Positions 13,301 to 25,849 of a stretch of DNA of 64,000 nucleotides are shown one piece after another. Every line of letters starts with the position of its first letter. Position 1 is the first letter of the stretch. The stretch comes from Jacaranda mimosifolia (Eukaryota; Streptophyta; Magnoliopsida; Lamiales; Bignoniaceae), in the NCBI GenBank assembly GCA_018894105.1, contig CM032126.1, forward strand, positions 27,440,391 through 27,504,390. Direction: 5' to 3'. Position numbers and translations under genes: made by a program. The notes under the pieces are model-generated. The model was given only the letters and a program-made list of their open reading frames with translations. It ran no database searches and was not told the origin of the DNA.

Positions 13301-16300
13301 GACTGGTGGTGTGTTTAAGCTGATTTCTTCACTTTAAATATCTTATGATTTATTAACCTCTCCTTCACGTATGAACTACATTTTTATGTGGGCAAAGCAA
13401 ACCAAATCTTTTGGTTTTGGGGGAGATTGATTTTTTTTCTATATTGCGAACATGTGCAGTTATTTTGGGAACTTCTCAAAAGGACTGTTCCGCTTATTTG
13501 GAGCTGTAAGGCTTGAGTTTGAATCACAATTTAACTATTTTCTTGATCATTTTCTCAAACCTTGTTTTTTAATGACTTATCTTCAGCAATTTTCAAGGAT
13601 AAAAATACTTGCTCTGTCCACAGTCTTATTCTCTCTTTTCCTTTTTAAGATGTTTGCAATTATTATTCCACTTCCTAATATTGCAATTTTCTTTGCAAAA
13701 TACACTTGGATTAATGAGCTGAAGTGTAAAGATACCTAATATTTTCACCTTTTCAACTCTCATGTAAAATTTCATGCTAATTCAAAAGTGGGCATTTTAA
13801 TTGGGATAGAGGGAGTAATTTTACTTATCAGTAATAACTTTTGTCTCTTCTTCACAATCACAATTATCACTTAGAATCAAGTGGATTTTTCTTTCTTTCT
13901 CTATCACTATCTTTGTTTTTGTACCCCCACAGTTTCTCCCAGCTTTATGTATTATGTCAAATCTCTAAATTAGCAGTCTTGTCTTTGCAGCAAATGTGAC
14001 TGTGTCCTCACATTTGCCTTGTCTTTAATGTTCTTTTCCCATTTTTCGCAAGTAACCCAAGCTTCGTTTTGATGTCAACACAATCGTTGTTGGATGAGTT
14101 CATGTAGTTATCAGGCGATGGCTTATGGTGTTTTTCATTGTTCATCTGATTGAATGACCAGTTCATGTAAAAGAAGCCTAAGCTGTTAGAAAGGAGAAAC
14201 ATTATGTGTTTTATATCTCCAACACACCAATTACATATGCCTAAGAAGTTGTGATGATTTTTACAGGTTTGGGTTCATTATGTAGTTATTGTTTGAATGC
14301 TTGTAAATAAAAGGGAAATTATGTTTCTTTGGTCCTTGTATCCGTTGTATATCATTGACCATCACTTTGAAAGTGTTTTTTTCACACAGGTGGCAGTCAA
14401 AAAGGGACTTTGTCTTTTCAAGGCAATGGTTTCGCGGACAAGATGGAACATACAGTGAGAATCTGCATTTCTTTCTGCTTCTCTGTGACTACATTTAGTA
14501 GCTTTTTTTGATTCATAAAGGCTTGTTATCATCATTTATCAATACAGTAACTATCTATTTTCTGTCTAGTTTTAGACAAAATGCATTGCATTGCTCAATG
14601 CTGGGTTTTGAGGATTTTGAAGAGAAGTAGATTGCATACCGGATCTAGGTCAAGTAAATCCCCAAAGTAAAGTAGGTGTCTTGAAGCTCTGAACGCAACT
14701 AGAAAACCCATGAAAAATGTCAAAGGTGAAAGTGATAATGATAGCCTTCGTAGGTAGGTTTACAAAAGCATACAGGAGTCAAGGCTACAAGTGAAAGTTG
14801 GAAGTTAACCTAGAATTTATGAAGAGCAGGAGTCACAGTTTTTTTTCTTTTTTAACTTTGCTGAAGTTAACATTTCGTACCAAACCATGTGCCTTTCACT
14901 CTACTCTTCTTGAGTGCTTACCATTAGAATTTAGCATATGGATTTGTATTGAGTCTACTTTCAGCTGTAATATCATTTCCTAGTGTCTACTTCTAGAAGT
15001 AAGAACCTACTAACAAATTTTTTCTTCCAGGATTCTTTCTGGATAATGTTAGTTTGAGTTTGAGCATGTGCTTAATACTCAGAAGCAGTGAGAATAGATG
15101 TTAGTTGTGTCTGCTAATGTAAATTATTGTAAAATATTATGGAGTATTAATCTTGTCAATTTGTTGCTTGGCTAATGACTGTTTTCCTGGATGCACATAG
15201 CAAGGTAGATATACAGTTTAAATTTATTCATTGTTATTTTTGAAAACTGATGGTTCTTGTGAGTGACAGTCTATAAACTTATTGGTGCAGCAATCCTGCA
15301 GTTTCCTTCTGTACACAAGAAGCGGCCTCCCCGATCTGGCTGCAAACGCACAAAAATTAACCGTAAGAAAATTTATGCTGAGTAAGAGCTTCCAGTTATT
15401 AAATAAATATTTCTCATATTGAACTCAAGAAGAAGCAATAAATAGGAGACTAGTCCAGAATAGCAGCAACATATTTGGAAGATTGCTCGAGCAACAAACT
15501 CCAATTTTCACATCAAATCCTGTTCAAAGGCATGTGGCTGATTTGAAGGTTGAACCATTTTTAGAAGCCAGCTAAAGATGGATAAATATTGTGTTCCTGT
15601 GATGCTTGCAATCTAAATAAACTTTTAACCTTTTGGATATAAAAATTCTCCACTTGTCAGTTACTCTTAAGGTTAAAGATATCACTTTGTATCAAATCCC
15701 AGATTTGCTCCCACCATACTTTCCTGCTTTTGTAATGGAATGCATCGCCCACAAAGAATAAATCCTTTAGTGTGACGCATGGTTTATGTGTGCTTAGTTA
15801 GCATTTTTTATATTTATTTTATGTATTTTGTTCATGAGATAATGCTTATCAAATGCTACCTTTGCCACCCCAATTCACATTTGGAAGTTGTGAACCTTGT
15901 TGAGTTTGACTAACCTTTTTCTTGTTTTGTTTTTTCCTCTGTAGCTTCCACATGGGAGATCAGTAATTTAAGCACTCCTTCATTAAATACTGCCAGATGT
16001 CTAGTCACACAAACACTAGAGATAAACCTCGAAGGTTGGTTTAAATGGAGGAATAAACACTGCCCAAAGTTTGAAAAGACTGTTCCATATGCATTGCTGA
16101 GTCAAGTATCAGGTTGGTAATACTTTGAGGCCTATTTTACACAATAGTCTGCAACAAATCAATGAGAGTCAACTCCTGCCTAGTATTCTGATAGGAACAT
16201 TGAAACCCTAATCTTTAATTATGCAATCCCTGCCCATGTTTCAGAATGTTATATCATCGCGTAACATTAATAAAACGCGGGAATGCATAAGCATTGTGTT

Positions 16301-19300
16301 TGGTATAATTAATGATAGCTATGCTAAAATTCAAATGCCATCACCATCCATGTCTTCTCCGCTCTCTTGTTCAAATTGAGAAGATAAATTATTTGATTAC
16401 TGAAGTGTGTTTGCCTCATAATATATATGCTTTTCATATGAAAGAACCTATTGTTTCAGAACATGGCTTCACAATGTAGAAGCCCTAATGTTGCCTTCCC
16501 CAATATTTCCTCCTTTACCATTCCCCTAAACTGCTCCACTCTGCTTAACATAAGGCTTATCTTGTACCTAATGCGGCCAGCTATCTGGATTCTTGCCATT
16601 CCATCACAAGATAGTCATGCTTTACTTTTTTCTTTTCCTTCTCCAGTGAGCTGGAACTCAAGTTATTTGTCTTGTAGTGATGTTCTCGTGCTACATGATT
16701 TGTTCAGGTCTGAAGGAATATGTTGGAGCAAATCCAGCACTTGCATCTGAGTCATCTACCACAACAATGCATTTAAAAGTATCTGATCTTTCTGGATCCA
16801 ATAGTGAATTTGAGGATGTGGAAGCAGCAGATGAGTTCTATGATGCAATTGCTGATGACTCATCCTCAGAAGATGAGGATAGTGACAATGAGATAGAAGT
16901 CAATAAGGTTATGATTGTTGGGGTGGCTGCACAAAATAAACTATGTACTTCTAAGAGACTGCACAACTTTGTTAACTTTTGTTTTATTCACCAGGACAAG
17001 AAGATTAAGCTGAAGAATATTTCATGGGCGATAGCAAGTTTAACTCGAAAGAGGGCTTCAGGTATTTGTCAATCCAGCATCTCTCATTTTGAAAGGGTCA
17101 GCTACTTTTCTCCAAAAAGTTACCACCAATTAATAGGTTAATATGTTATTCTTATAGTCATTTAAAATATTCTGCAAAGATTCATTTTGTCATCTGATAC
17201 AGAACCAGAAACAAATGAGTTGAATACAAATGTACCTCCTATCAATCTCGATTCAAGTCAGTTTCATGGGTCCATGAGGAGAGCAAAGGATGAAGCTGAT
17301 AAAAACTGCTGGTCTACTCCAGATGGTTCTGGATTCATGATCAGAGGGAAGACATACTTGAAAGATAGCATGAAGGTAGGAGCATAGACTTTAAAATATC
17401 GCAGTTCCCTGAAAAGTTTCTAGTCCTTATCTTTGGACATATGTGACATAAATGGAACTTGATCTATCTTGGTACAACTTAGTCTCAATGTAATTCAAGT
17501 AGAATCGGAACTGTTCCATCAACTATCAAAATTAGGAATGATAATACAAAAGTCTGTTCCTATATCTTGTTAACTCCAAAAGGCAGTTCATAAAACAACT
17601 CATTGGAAGTCGGAAGCAAGTCGAGTCAAAAGTAGGTTATACTCATGTAATCGAAGGAGACGACCTTATTCTGTAGGAACAGAATAGCAGCTCTATCGAT
17701 CTAATCATTGCAGTTGATCACCCATGATGGAACAACTAGGGATTAGTAGTTAGAGTAGCTTTGGAGCTCTTACAAGCTTTACTAAGTTTGGAAAAAGTAT
17801 TTTAAAGAGGAAGTAGGAACCCATTGTTAAAGAATGGACCTTGGGCCTAACTCAACTCCAAAAGCTAGCTCGTGAAGTGAGGATTGCCCAAGACCATTTA
17901 TAGAGACCACAGTTTATTTATTTCACCGATATGGGACAATAACACACCCCGCGCACACCCAGGAATAAACACCTGGAACGTGGAATGATACGAAATAGGT
18001 GGCCCAACAATACTGGGTAGCCCAACATCGAGAATAGGTGGCTTTGATACCATGTTAAAGAATGGATCTTGGGCTAGGCCTCAACCCCAAAAGCTAGCTC
18101 GTGAAGTGAGGATTGTCCAAGACCATTTATAGAGACCACAGTTTATTTATTTTACCGATGTGGGACACTAACACCCATAAAGCCCCTTCTTTAATACTAG
18201 TAAGCACATGTGGATCACCAACACAATAGGTTAGCTTAGTCATTGACTGGCGAACTGATGACTTGTAATTAGCCACTAATTGCCTTCTTACTGGCAAGCT
18301 CTGGTACATAACTATTTTGAGACTTGCGACTGACGAATTGCAATTGGCCATTAATTTCCTTTTTATTGGAATATTGGGTTCATACCTGAAGTCTCAACCA
18401 CTACGTATTTACTTCCTCAGAATAGATAGCAAGTTTTTCACCAAGACTTCAGGGACTAAACATAAAGACGTTGTTGTAACAAGTTGAGCATGGTTCATAT
18501 ATATACTCTAGCTCAAGGGGGAGTGTTAGTACATTATCTGTATCCGATCTTATTTTATTTAGTTTGTTTAGGTAATAGATCATATATGCATCTTACTGTA
18601 ACCCTAATTCTATCCATATATCATATATGAATTCTTTAATAAAATTAATCCATAGTTTTCCCACTCCACAACTAGTTTTGAGGTGATAGTTCGTTTTCGT
18701 GCTAAGAGTTATATCTTTCAACTCTAATGTGGCAATCCTAATTGTTTTATGCGTTTGGTTTTTTCTTAATAACAAATGACATAGTCTCTTTTGTTGTATC
18801 AAGTGATGATTATGACTATGCTCTTGGTTTATATATTATGCGATTATTCAGAAAGAATATGATTCTTGATTTATGTGGAAGCCAAAATGATGATGATAGT
18901 TAAGTTGGAATTGAGGCATGGCAGACTAAGCCAGTAAATTCGAGGTTGTATTTGTGTGATAAGTATGAGTTCGTTAATTGAAAGGGGTTTGCATTAGGTG
19001 ATATTAGTGTGATGGACTTGGAAGCCAAATTTAAACAATGTATATCTTGTTGTAAGAATTAAATTGTTTTCATATTGAAGGAATATGCCCTGGGTGATCC
19101 CAGTGTTCTTTCACTATGTTTTGTTATTCTGTGTCAAGTTTAAGAATCAATGTTATTATACATTTTGCTATGAAGTAATTCTGGTTTCAACTCTAGTTGA
19201 GACTCCCATTATTACCTGAGATTTGTTTTATTTGATGTACTTTCATCTTTGATCTGGGAATTAATTCATTAGTAATTTCTGTGAAGAGTTCCAGTCCATT

Positions 19301-22300
19301 TTCTTGTTGGAGAAGTCTTTTACATCTATGGTCCTAGTTCACACCTCTAATATTTATAGAATTGATCGTCATTAAGAATACTGATTTTTATTGACTGATT
19401 TTGCTCAACCCTGGCGCCTGACTTCTCTTTCTTCTCTTGTCTCTATTTTACTTCTTCAGCCTCATGGACTTATTATTAAGCCCACTTTAGTTAGACACTA
19501 CATTTGTTTAAAGAACCATACTGCATGTTTGCAGCACAAGAACAATCTAAATAGTGTCATAATTCCCTCCTATTGATTCATACTCAGATCCAACTAATTA
19601 TGGCATTTGATCAAAACATTTTGTTGCTTGATCTCCTGTCAGGTGAAAGGTGGCGAACCTCTTCTCAAGCTCATAGCAGTTGACTGGTTAAAAGTGGAAA
19701 ATTGTGTCACAAAGGTTGCATTGCATCCTAAAAGCCTTGTTCAGGTAATGTTAAAATCTGAGGTTACAATGTTTGATGTGATCAGAAAAATGCTATTCTA
19801 TGTTTATGCTCCAATCAATCATAAATTTATTAAGCTTATTGTCCATGCTTAATAATCATTAACTGAGACATTTCAGCTGTTAGAATTCTATATTTTACTG
19901 TGGAGACCTCAATTTTCTCTATTTGACTGCTAAAAATGAAGCAGTCCCTAAAGCAATAGCTTCTTTCATACTAAGTCAAAATTATGTTGCTATTGCATTG
20001 AAAGCATATTCTTCTGGTGGTAGGACTGATGATGCTAATAAGCCATATCAGGTTGAAGATGCTGGTTGGCCTTAGATTTAATTTACTCATTTTTTCTGCT
20101 GATTGGCATCACAGTACAGCATTTTGCATTTCAATAAGACCACAGTAGAGGTTTGAATTTCTGATTTGCCTTTGCTTCAAACAAGTCTTAATTCTCAAGC
20201 AAGCTGTAATTCCTGGTTGAATGAGAAGTATAGTTCATGAATCCTCTCTCATAAGTTGAAGATAATTTTTCCTAAGAGCTAATTACATAGACACCCTTGG
20301 GATCTGGTCATATTACCAAAAAATCCCTCTATTTTGAAATTTTACATTGATATGCCAAAAAAAATCAAAGGAATTAATGAAAGGATATATTTGCCCTTCA
20401 GGAAAATAACCAAAAAAACAGAGAAATGGATCAAACTTAGAGGTTGTATAAATTTACCCCCATATAATAAGAAAATATATATATATATAAGTAAAATAAA
20501 ATTTTGAGCTCTCATTTCTCTTCCCCTTTTCTCTCTTTATATATAAATAGATATCTACATAGATACATAAAGACATTTATGTATGCATTTTTGAACGATA
20601 ATATACTGTACTATATACATTAGGGGTGGGAAGGGGTTTGCTGCGAGGGGTGACATGGGCTGCTGGGATGGGTGAGCAAGGGGGGCAGGGAAAATGCGAG
20701 TGTGCTGTGGGCAGGGAGACTGGGGGTAAGACGGGTTGGGGGGCAATTTGGAGGGGCAAGATTGGGGAGTTGGGTTTGGGGAATAAGCAACAAGAAGGAG
20801 AATGAAGAAAGAAAAGAAATAGATGAAAAGTAGGAAGAAGAAAAATTATACATTTGACTATAATCAAGTTATAACTTAAGTTATTTCCTAAGTTATTAAT
20901 TAATCGTTAGTTAGTTAAAAATTTAAAAAAGCGTCCATATTCTTTTTAATTTATTTACTTGATTGGTTATATATTTAATCATAGTTAAGTTATATCACAC
21001 CCTAGAATCGGACGCAACACAAGCATATGTGGTACACCATGGTGAGATGAAACTCTCAAATATCGAATCAATGTGTGTTCTTATTTCAAGACCTTAGCGG
21101 AAGTCCAAATTTCCATTAACTTCGTTAGGGGACACTGAACACCAAGATATTTCAGTAACTTACTATTGAATCTTGCTACCAAATATTAACCAAAGATCAT
21201 TATGCCATGCCAAATTCTTATCAAAAGATTAAACCTAAGTCAAATTCTTATCATGGCCAAACAAGTTGATCTAAGCTTTGGCCTAGGTCCCGTCAAAGAC
21301 TAATGTGGCTCTGATACAGTGGTATCAGAGCATCTAACATCTAAAATCCTTTGACAAATATTAAATATATTAAGAACTGCTTTGAATAAATTTGATAGGC
21401 AAAATCCAAAAATACACAAATTAAACAATGGAAACGGTAACATCTAGGTCTCCAAAAATATAGAAGCTATACTTTTATAGCTCAAATAAAGACCTTCGAT
21501 CAAAATTTCTTTGCTAGCTCCTTAGGTTGAATGACAGTTTGGGGGGAAAAAGTGCAATGGGATGAGATACATAATAATTAATTCTCAAAACCTTTCTACG
21601 GGCACCGTCTTAAATATGTTATAATAATCTATGCGAATAATTAAATATTAGTGCACAAAACAGTTTCTTATGGACAAGTCTCACCAAAACAATATCTTAC
21701 TAAATTTAAATAGAGCATGTCATTGATTTGCTGAAATATCTAGAATCCCACATGAACTTGGCTTATTCTCTCTCATACAGTGATTTAACCAAGAGCAGAG
21801 TTGTGTTTAACACACCTATTGATGGCTTGATCCTAATATGTTAACCAATAAAATTATGTAGGGTACCACCCAACTCTAGCCACTGAAACTCTAATTGCAA
21901 CAGAGTGCTTATAAACTCCACTGACAACAATACAATCAAACAGGAGGATCTTGATATTCATGCCCATGCAAAGGATTGATTACTTGATGCATTACGGGAA
22001 TTTTCAAATATCTTTCAGCCATGCAATCCATTAATTAATATAATAAATCACTAGTGTAATGACTGTCAAGAGCTTGAAGGCTTATATATATCACTTGGTA
22101 TTTATTAAGTTTTCTCTAGAAATTCCAAACAACCAAAAGCTATGTCAACCACCTGGTGCTTCATTAGTTGACCAGGATTAACAATTAATTGCTAGTCTAA
22201 TATCCATACTAAAACTTGTGTATTTATATAGTTCGTGTCAATCAAAATTGTCTTTTAGGATAAATCATAAAGTTTTTATTTTTCACTTCCACAATTGGTT

Positions 22301-25300
22301 ACCCAAAGTCTGAATGACCCAAAAACTCTTTGTAAGTTCAAACACCCTTTAAAATCTCAAGTATATCTTTAATAGTGAATAAAATAATATTTACCAATCT
22401 AGGTCTAATAATTCAAATTCATGTTTGCTTTAGAAAGCAGTCAAGTATTTACAAGTTACTTATCTAGTCATTACCAATTAAAATCATTGCATTATTTAAA
22501 TAATAATAGCTAGAACTACATTACTTTATATACAATGAAAAGAGAGAAAGAGATGCTTTAAAAAATGAAATTCAAAATAATAGAAAATGAGAAATGTGAA
22601 AGGAAAGATAATTAGTTCAAAGTAAAATTTTTGATAGAATATCACATTAACACCCCCTGGGGTATGCTGGTAACAATATCTAGGCTCATAGGCATGTGAA
22701 TTAGAGAATTTTATATATCAGTGCATCTCTAATTAATTCTCAATAGTTTAGTTTTTTTTTTTTTTTAATTTATAAACTGTAGGCCCTTTTTCTTTCCTTC
22801 TATAGTTGTATTCTCTTATCATATCGTGGTGCCAATTTATAGTCTTTGCTTCACAAGTTCCTGGTGTCATGATGTGTTGTTTCTTTCTGATTGCTCTTTC
22901 AGATGGTATTGTTGCTTTTGCTTCCTAGATTCAGCAAAAAAGTTGTTTTCTTTTTCTTTCATTTGCTGTCTAATATCATTTCTAATTGCAGAGTGCTGCA
23001 GGAAAAAAGCTACCTTTCATCCTTGTCATCAATCTTGAGGTCTGCATGTGATAATTATATCCCCTTGCTTTAAGTATAATGAAAATCTTATACATATTCT
23101 GCTTGATGCTCTGGGATTTTATCTTGTACCATCGATAACCATTTATTTTATTTTTCTTATGTTACCACCTAGAAACAAAACAAATGCTTGAATACAGTGA
23201 TTACCAACCAAGATAGCCAGTATTTTCACATATGCTCATTGTTCAGGGTTATACAATAGGTCTGTGATTGTACAATTCAATTACTTTGCGGCTAAACTGC
23301 TCTACTTGAAATTGTGCCAAGACATATTTGTTGCTACTTCATTATGAGAATCTGTATTAGAACACACAGTGCACATTTTAGTTGCAGATAAATGAAATTT
23401 TCATCTTAATTCTTAGAATAGTTTTTTAGTTTTATTGTATGCCTTTTTTTCACGCTTTTCAAATAGAATATTATACTGGCTTAACTGTAACAGGTACCAG
23501 CCAAACCAAACTACAGCCTTGTTCTCTACTATGCAGCAGACAGGCCTGTAAACAAGAACTCATTGTTGGGTAAATTTATTGATGGCACCGACATGTTTCG
23601 TGATTCAAGATTCAAACTTATTCCAAGCATTGTTGAGGTAGCACTATTTGCTTATCTCAAAGAAAAAAAAGGGTGAGTTCTAGAGTGCTATGCTTGACAT
23701 TTATTGTTGACAATTGTCCTTTTAATGACAGGGATACTGGATGGTAAAGCATGCAGTTGGAACAAAAGCTTGCCTGCTTGGGAAAGCAGTAACTTGCAAG
23801 TACCTCAGGCAAGACAATTTTCTGGAGGTGAGACCCACTTATTTGGTCCTGGCATCATATTGGACACTGGTGACATTTATACAGAATTACTTGTTTCCAA
23901 ATGTTTCCTATGTGTTGATTGAATTGAACTATAGAGTAACTTGGACTTTATTTTGTACCATTAGTTTATAAATAATTAAATATGTACTAGTAGTTCATTG
24001 CTGACAGTATCTTTACCCATTTCTTAGTCATGTCCCTTACTTCCAGTCACCATCTTTAATATAGTGTATATTTCTGTTGGACTGCTCTTGAAATTATCCA
24101 GCTGCCTGATGCATCTCTTAGAACCTAAATCATGTGGTTGTATAGCAAAGTTTATGCAATATAATGCTTCAAACTTAAGGCTTTGGATGAGTGGTCACAC
24201 CTGTGATACAAATGAGTGGAGCTCTTGGTTGGCCTGACTAAAATGCAATTCATAAACATCTGACAGTAATTCTAGAAATTCGCAGAAAGAGTAGATGGAG
24301 GAGATCAAATAATGTTTGTACTAGTGAAACAAACAAGTTGAACTAGTTGAAGTTGCCAATGGGAAGAATTCAGGAAATATGGATTAGGAAATACATCACT
24401 AGAATTTCTTAAATCAAAACTTCTAGTTAAGCATACCGTCTCAGTGAGTCTTGCGAACAGGACAGCAAAGAAAGGGATACTGGAAAAGAGCTTTTAGCAA
24501 TGTCATCTGTCTGATTTCATGGTTTAATTTGGTGCATTTGGTTGCACCAGAATTACGTATTTTCATGTGTCTTTTTAGTTTCATTTGCTTTGAAGCTGGT
24601 TAGCTGTGAACCTTCCCTAGTATAGCTGCTGGTGTTCTTTAGCTCTGATACAGATTTGAAGCATTAATTACTTCATCCTTCCGCAGATTGACGTGGATAT
24701 TGGTTCATCATCTGTAGCGAGGGGTGTCATTGGTCTGGTCCTTGGATATGTCACAAGCATTGTTGTAGATCTTGCCATTGTTATAGAGGTTCGTAGATTT
24801 TTGTTTCTTCCACTTATCCTGATGTTTTACAGTAACAATGAATTAATATGGGACTGAATCAATGTCAAGTTTGAATGGTGCCTGGCTATTACATGCAAGA
24901 TCTTGTTTCTTTACAGAAAATACTGGTTATTTATAAGCTTGTTAAGGTTGATTCTAGTTTTTACTCTCTTACCAATCCAACTTCTCAGCTCCATCACCAG
25001 GAATCTTTTTATATATATAATTTCCCTCATTTCTTATGTATATTTTGAAAGAAGAAAATGTTCATGTATATCTGATCAAGACTGACATCAAAATCTTATC
25101 CTCTCTTCCCGAATCCTTAAATTCTTTCTAGTAGCCTGCTTTTCTACTAGTCAACTTTTTAATATGGCCAATTGTTATAGCACGTAGATGGACCACTGGT
25201 GATTTATTTTGGTATTTTTCTTTTCTGCAACATCCTGTTCATTTCTATAACTAGATTTATTTGTGTATATATTCAAATTATACAGCTAGAATGAATACCA

Positions 25301-25849
25301 CATTGTGTCCATATTCTAGGCATTGATGCTGGGAACCACAGAAACCTTAATGCACATGCTTCTATCTGATGAAATAAGTTAACAAGCACGCTGTTTATTG
25401 ATGAAAGACAAATAATTTTGAATATCATTGAGCAAGTTGCTTGTCAGTTTTCACTTCTAATGCATGTGTGGACTGTGCAATGGCAAATATGAGTCCTATC
25501 TCATTTTCGGGAAGAATAGGAGATTGGTTTGTAGTTAAGTGGAATGATATTGCAAACAACTTAAGTAAGCTTCAGTAATTGAACTTCATATTATTGTACT
25601 TTATAAGCTTGGTTTTGCTTCAGAATCTGGTTACAAATCTTTTACATCTGTAAATTTTAAAGACTACATGTATGCCATTTTTCACTGTTAATCTGAGTAC
25701 TGGATTAAGATAGTTGTTACCATGAGTATTAAATGCAAGGAACATGACTTTTACAGGCAAAAGAAGAATCAGAACTCCCAGAATACATTCTTGGAACTGT
25801 TCGACTAAATCGTGTAGAGCTTGATTCTGCTGTAGCCTTAGAAGAGTGA
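4322..25849 (+). CDS. EDR2-like: PH-START-DUF1336 protein, ENHANCED DISEASE RESISTANCE 2-like (22 exons, 772 aa, complete)
   Basis: Exons: 4322-4621, 6016-6090, 6306-6359, 6803-6868, 7369-7427, 7814-7890, 8564-8689, 11783-11817, 12684-12784, 12856-12951, 14390-14454, 15291-15362, 15945-16112, 16708-16907, 16995-17061, 17203-17375, 19643-19744, 22992-23039, 23494-23637, 23732-23827, 24687-24788, 25757-25849. They sum to 2319 nt, all junctions are GT-AG and phases match throughout. Domains: a Ser/Glu-rich N-terminus (1-52); a PH domain (about 54-165, starting FEYSGWVYHLG); a START lipid-binding domain (about 243-445, with HEWRCVRTING and WQSKRDFVFSRQW); an acidic linker (about 455-500); and DUF1336 (about 530-765, with VGTKACLLGKAVTCKYLRQD and the conserved DLPEYILGTVRLN-like end, here ELPEYILGTVRLN). 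The N-terminal extension resembles the Arabidopsis At5g35180-type paralogue rather than EDR2 itself. EDR2 binds phosphatidylinositol-4-phosphate and restrains defence-associated cell death. Lipid binding here is family knowledge; the ligand of this paralogue is unknown. Introns of 2-3 kb (7, 16 and 17) are swollen by repeats. Confidence 0.95.
4873..4890 (+). repeat. G18 homopolymer in intron 1 of the EDR2-like gene
   Basis: Eighteen consecutive G residues lie in the sense strand of intron 1, shortly after the first donor site. A run this long is prone to slippage, so its true length is uncertain. Confidence 0.85.
9764..10560 (+). mobile_element. LTR-like, duplicated debris in intron 7 of the EDR2-like gene
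   Basis: Intron 7 spans 8690-11782. The stretch from about 9870 to 10405 looks like a Ty1/copia LTR: a TATAAATA-type box near 10055, then AT-rich DNA, ending in TCTGTGCCCAATAGTATTGAGG at about 10395-10416. That ending resembles the usual LTR end followed by a decayed initiator-Met primer site. A segment starting near 9764 (AGAAACTAGAAAAGGA, then AATGATGAG) recurs in diverged form near 10415 (AGAAATTAGAAAAGGA, then AATGATGAG), flanking the LTR-like DNA. The preceding 9431-9740 is unusually C-rich for this intron and I do not recognise it. Element boundaries are not established. Confidence 0.3.
17825..18173 (-). mobile_element. Complete TRIM-type mini LTR retroelement (349 bp) in intron 16 of the EDR2-like gene
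   Basis: Two near-identical direct repeats, 17825-17944 (120 bp) and 18053-18173 (121 bp), each start TG and end CA on the + strand (TGTTAAAGAATGG to TAACA). They enclose only 108 bp. Directly next to the second repeat, 18041-18052 reads GCTTTGATACCA, the reverse complement of an initiator-Met tRNA primer site with one change, so the element runs on the - strand. A purine-rich stretch (- strand) abuts the other repeat near 17945-17955. The whole is flanked by a perfect 5-bp duplication, CCCAT (17820-17824 and 18174-18178). It has no coding capacity. In element orientation its LTR begins TGTTAGTGTCCCACATCGGT, a motif I recall from plant repeats. It is oriented against the host gene. Confidence 0.88.
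18430..18665 (+). mobile_element. 3' end of a Ty1/copia element: polyprotein C-terminus, polypurine tract and start of the 3' LTR
   Basis: From 18434 the reading FFTKTSGTKH resembles the end of copia RNase H (the usual I/F-FTK-xL motif). It is followed by decayed sequence resembling copia C-termini. At 18515-18523, AAGGGGGAG is a typical copia polypurine tract, and TGTTAG at 18524 directly after it is the expected LTR start. The LTR continues AT-rich to roughly 18665, but its end is not clear. DNA from 18179 to 18430 is probably more of the same element. The TRIM at 17825-18173 seems to have landed in or beside it. No 5' part was found. Confidence 0.6.
20623..20786 (+). other. G-rich block in intron 17 of the EDR2-like gene
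   Basis: The + (sense) strand has many runs of three to six G separated by short spacers, with few C runs, inside an intron (19745-22991) that is otherwise AT-rich. Upstream, 20280-20430 resembles decayed repeat DNA of a kind common in plant introns (ACACCCTTGGGATCTGGTCA). The block could form G-quadruplexes in DNA or pre-mRNA. The open frames on its - strand are proline-rich translations of the C-rich complement and do not look like a protein. Confidence 0.6.
21000..21335. mobile_element. LTR-retroelement-derived fragment with a palindromic primer-site motif (intron 17)
   Basis: At 21308-21317 GCTCTGATAC is followed after 4 bases by its exact reverse complement GTATCAGAGC (21322-21331). The right half, with two more bases (21320-21331, TGGTATCAGAGC), is the standard plant initiator-Met tRNA primer site. 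The left half is the same site inverted. The preceding 300 bp (from ACACCCTAGAATCGGACGC) resemble an LTR. No matching second LTR or reading frames were found, so the element type and limits are open. Confidence 0.35.

Noticed and set aside
16451..16750. 99-aa + strand open frame before exon 14 of the EDR2-like gene
   Set aside because: It ends in a different frame from exon 14, and its sequence is intron 13 read through the acceptor. No family resemblance.
20555..20867. Proline/serine-rich open frames on the - strand
   Set aside because: They are translations of the complement of the G-rich block, in three overlapping frames, inside a + strand intron.
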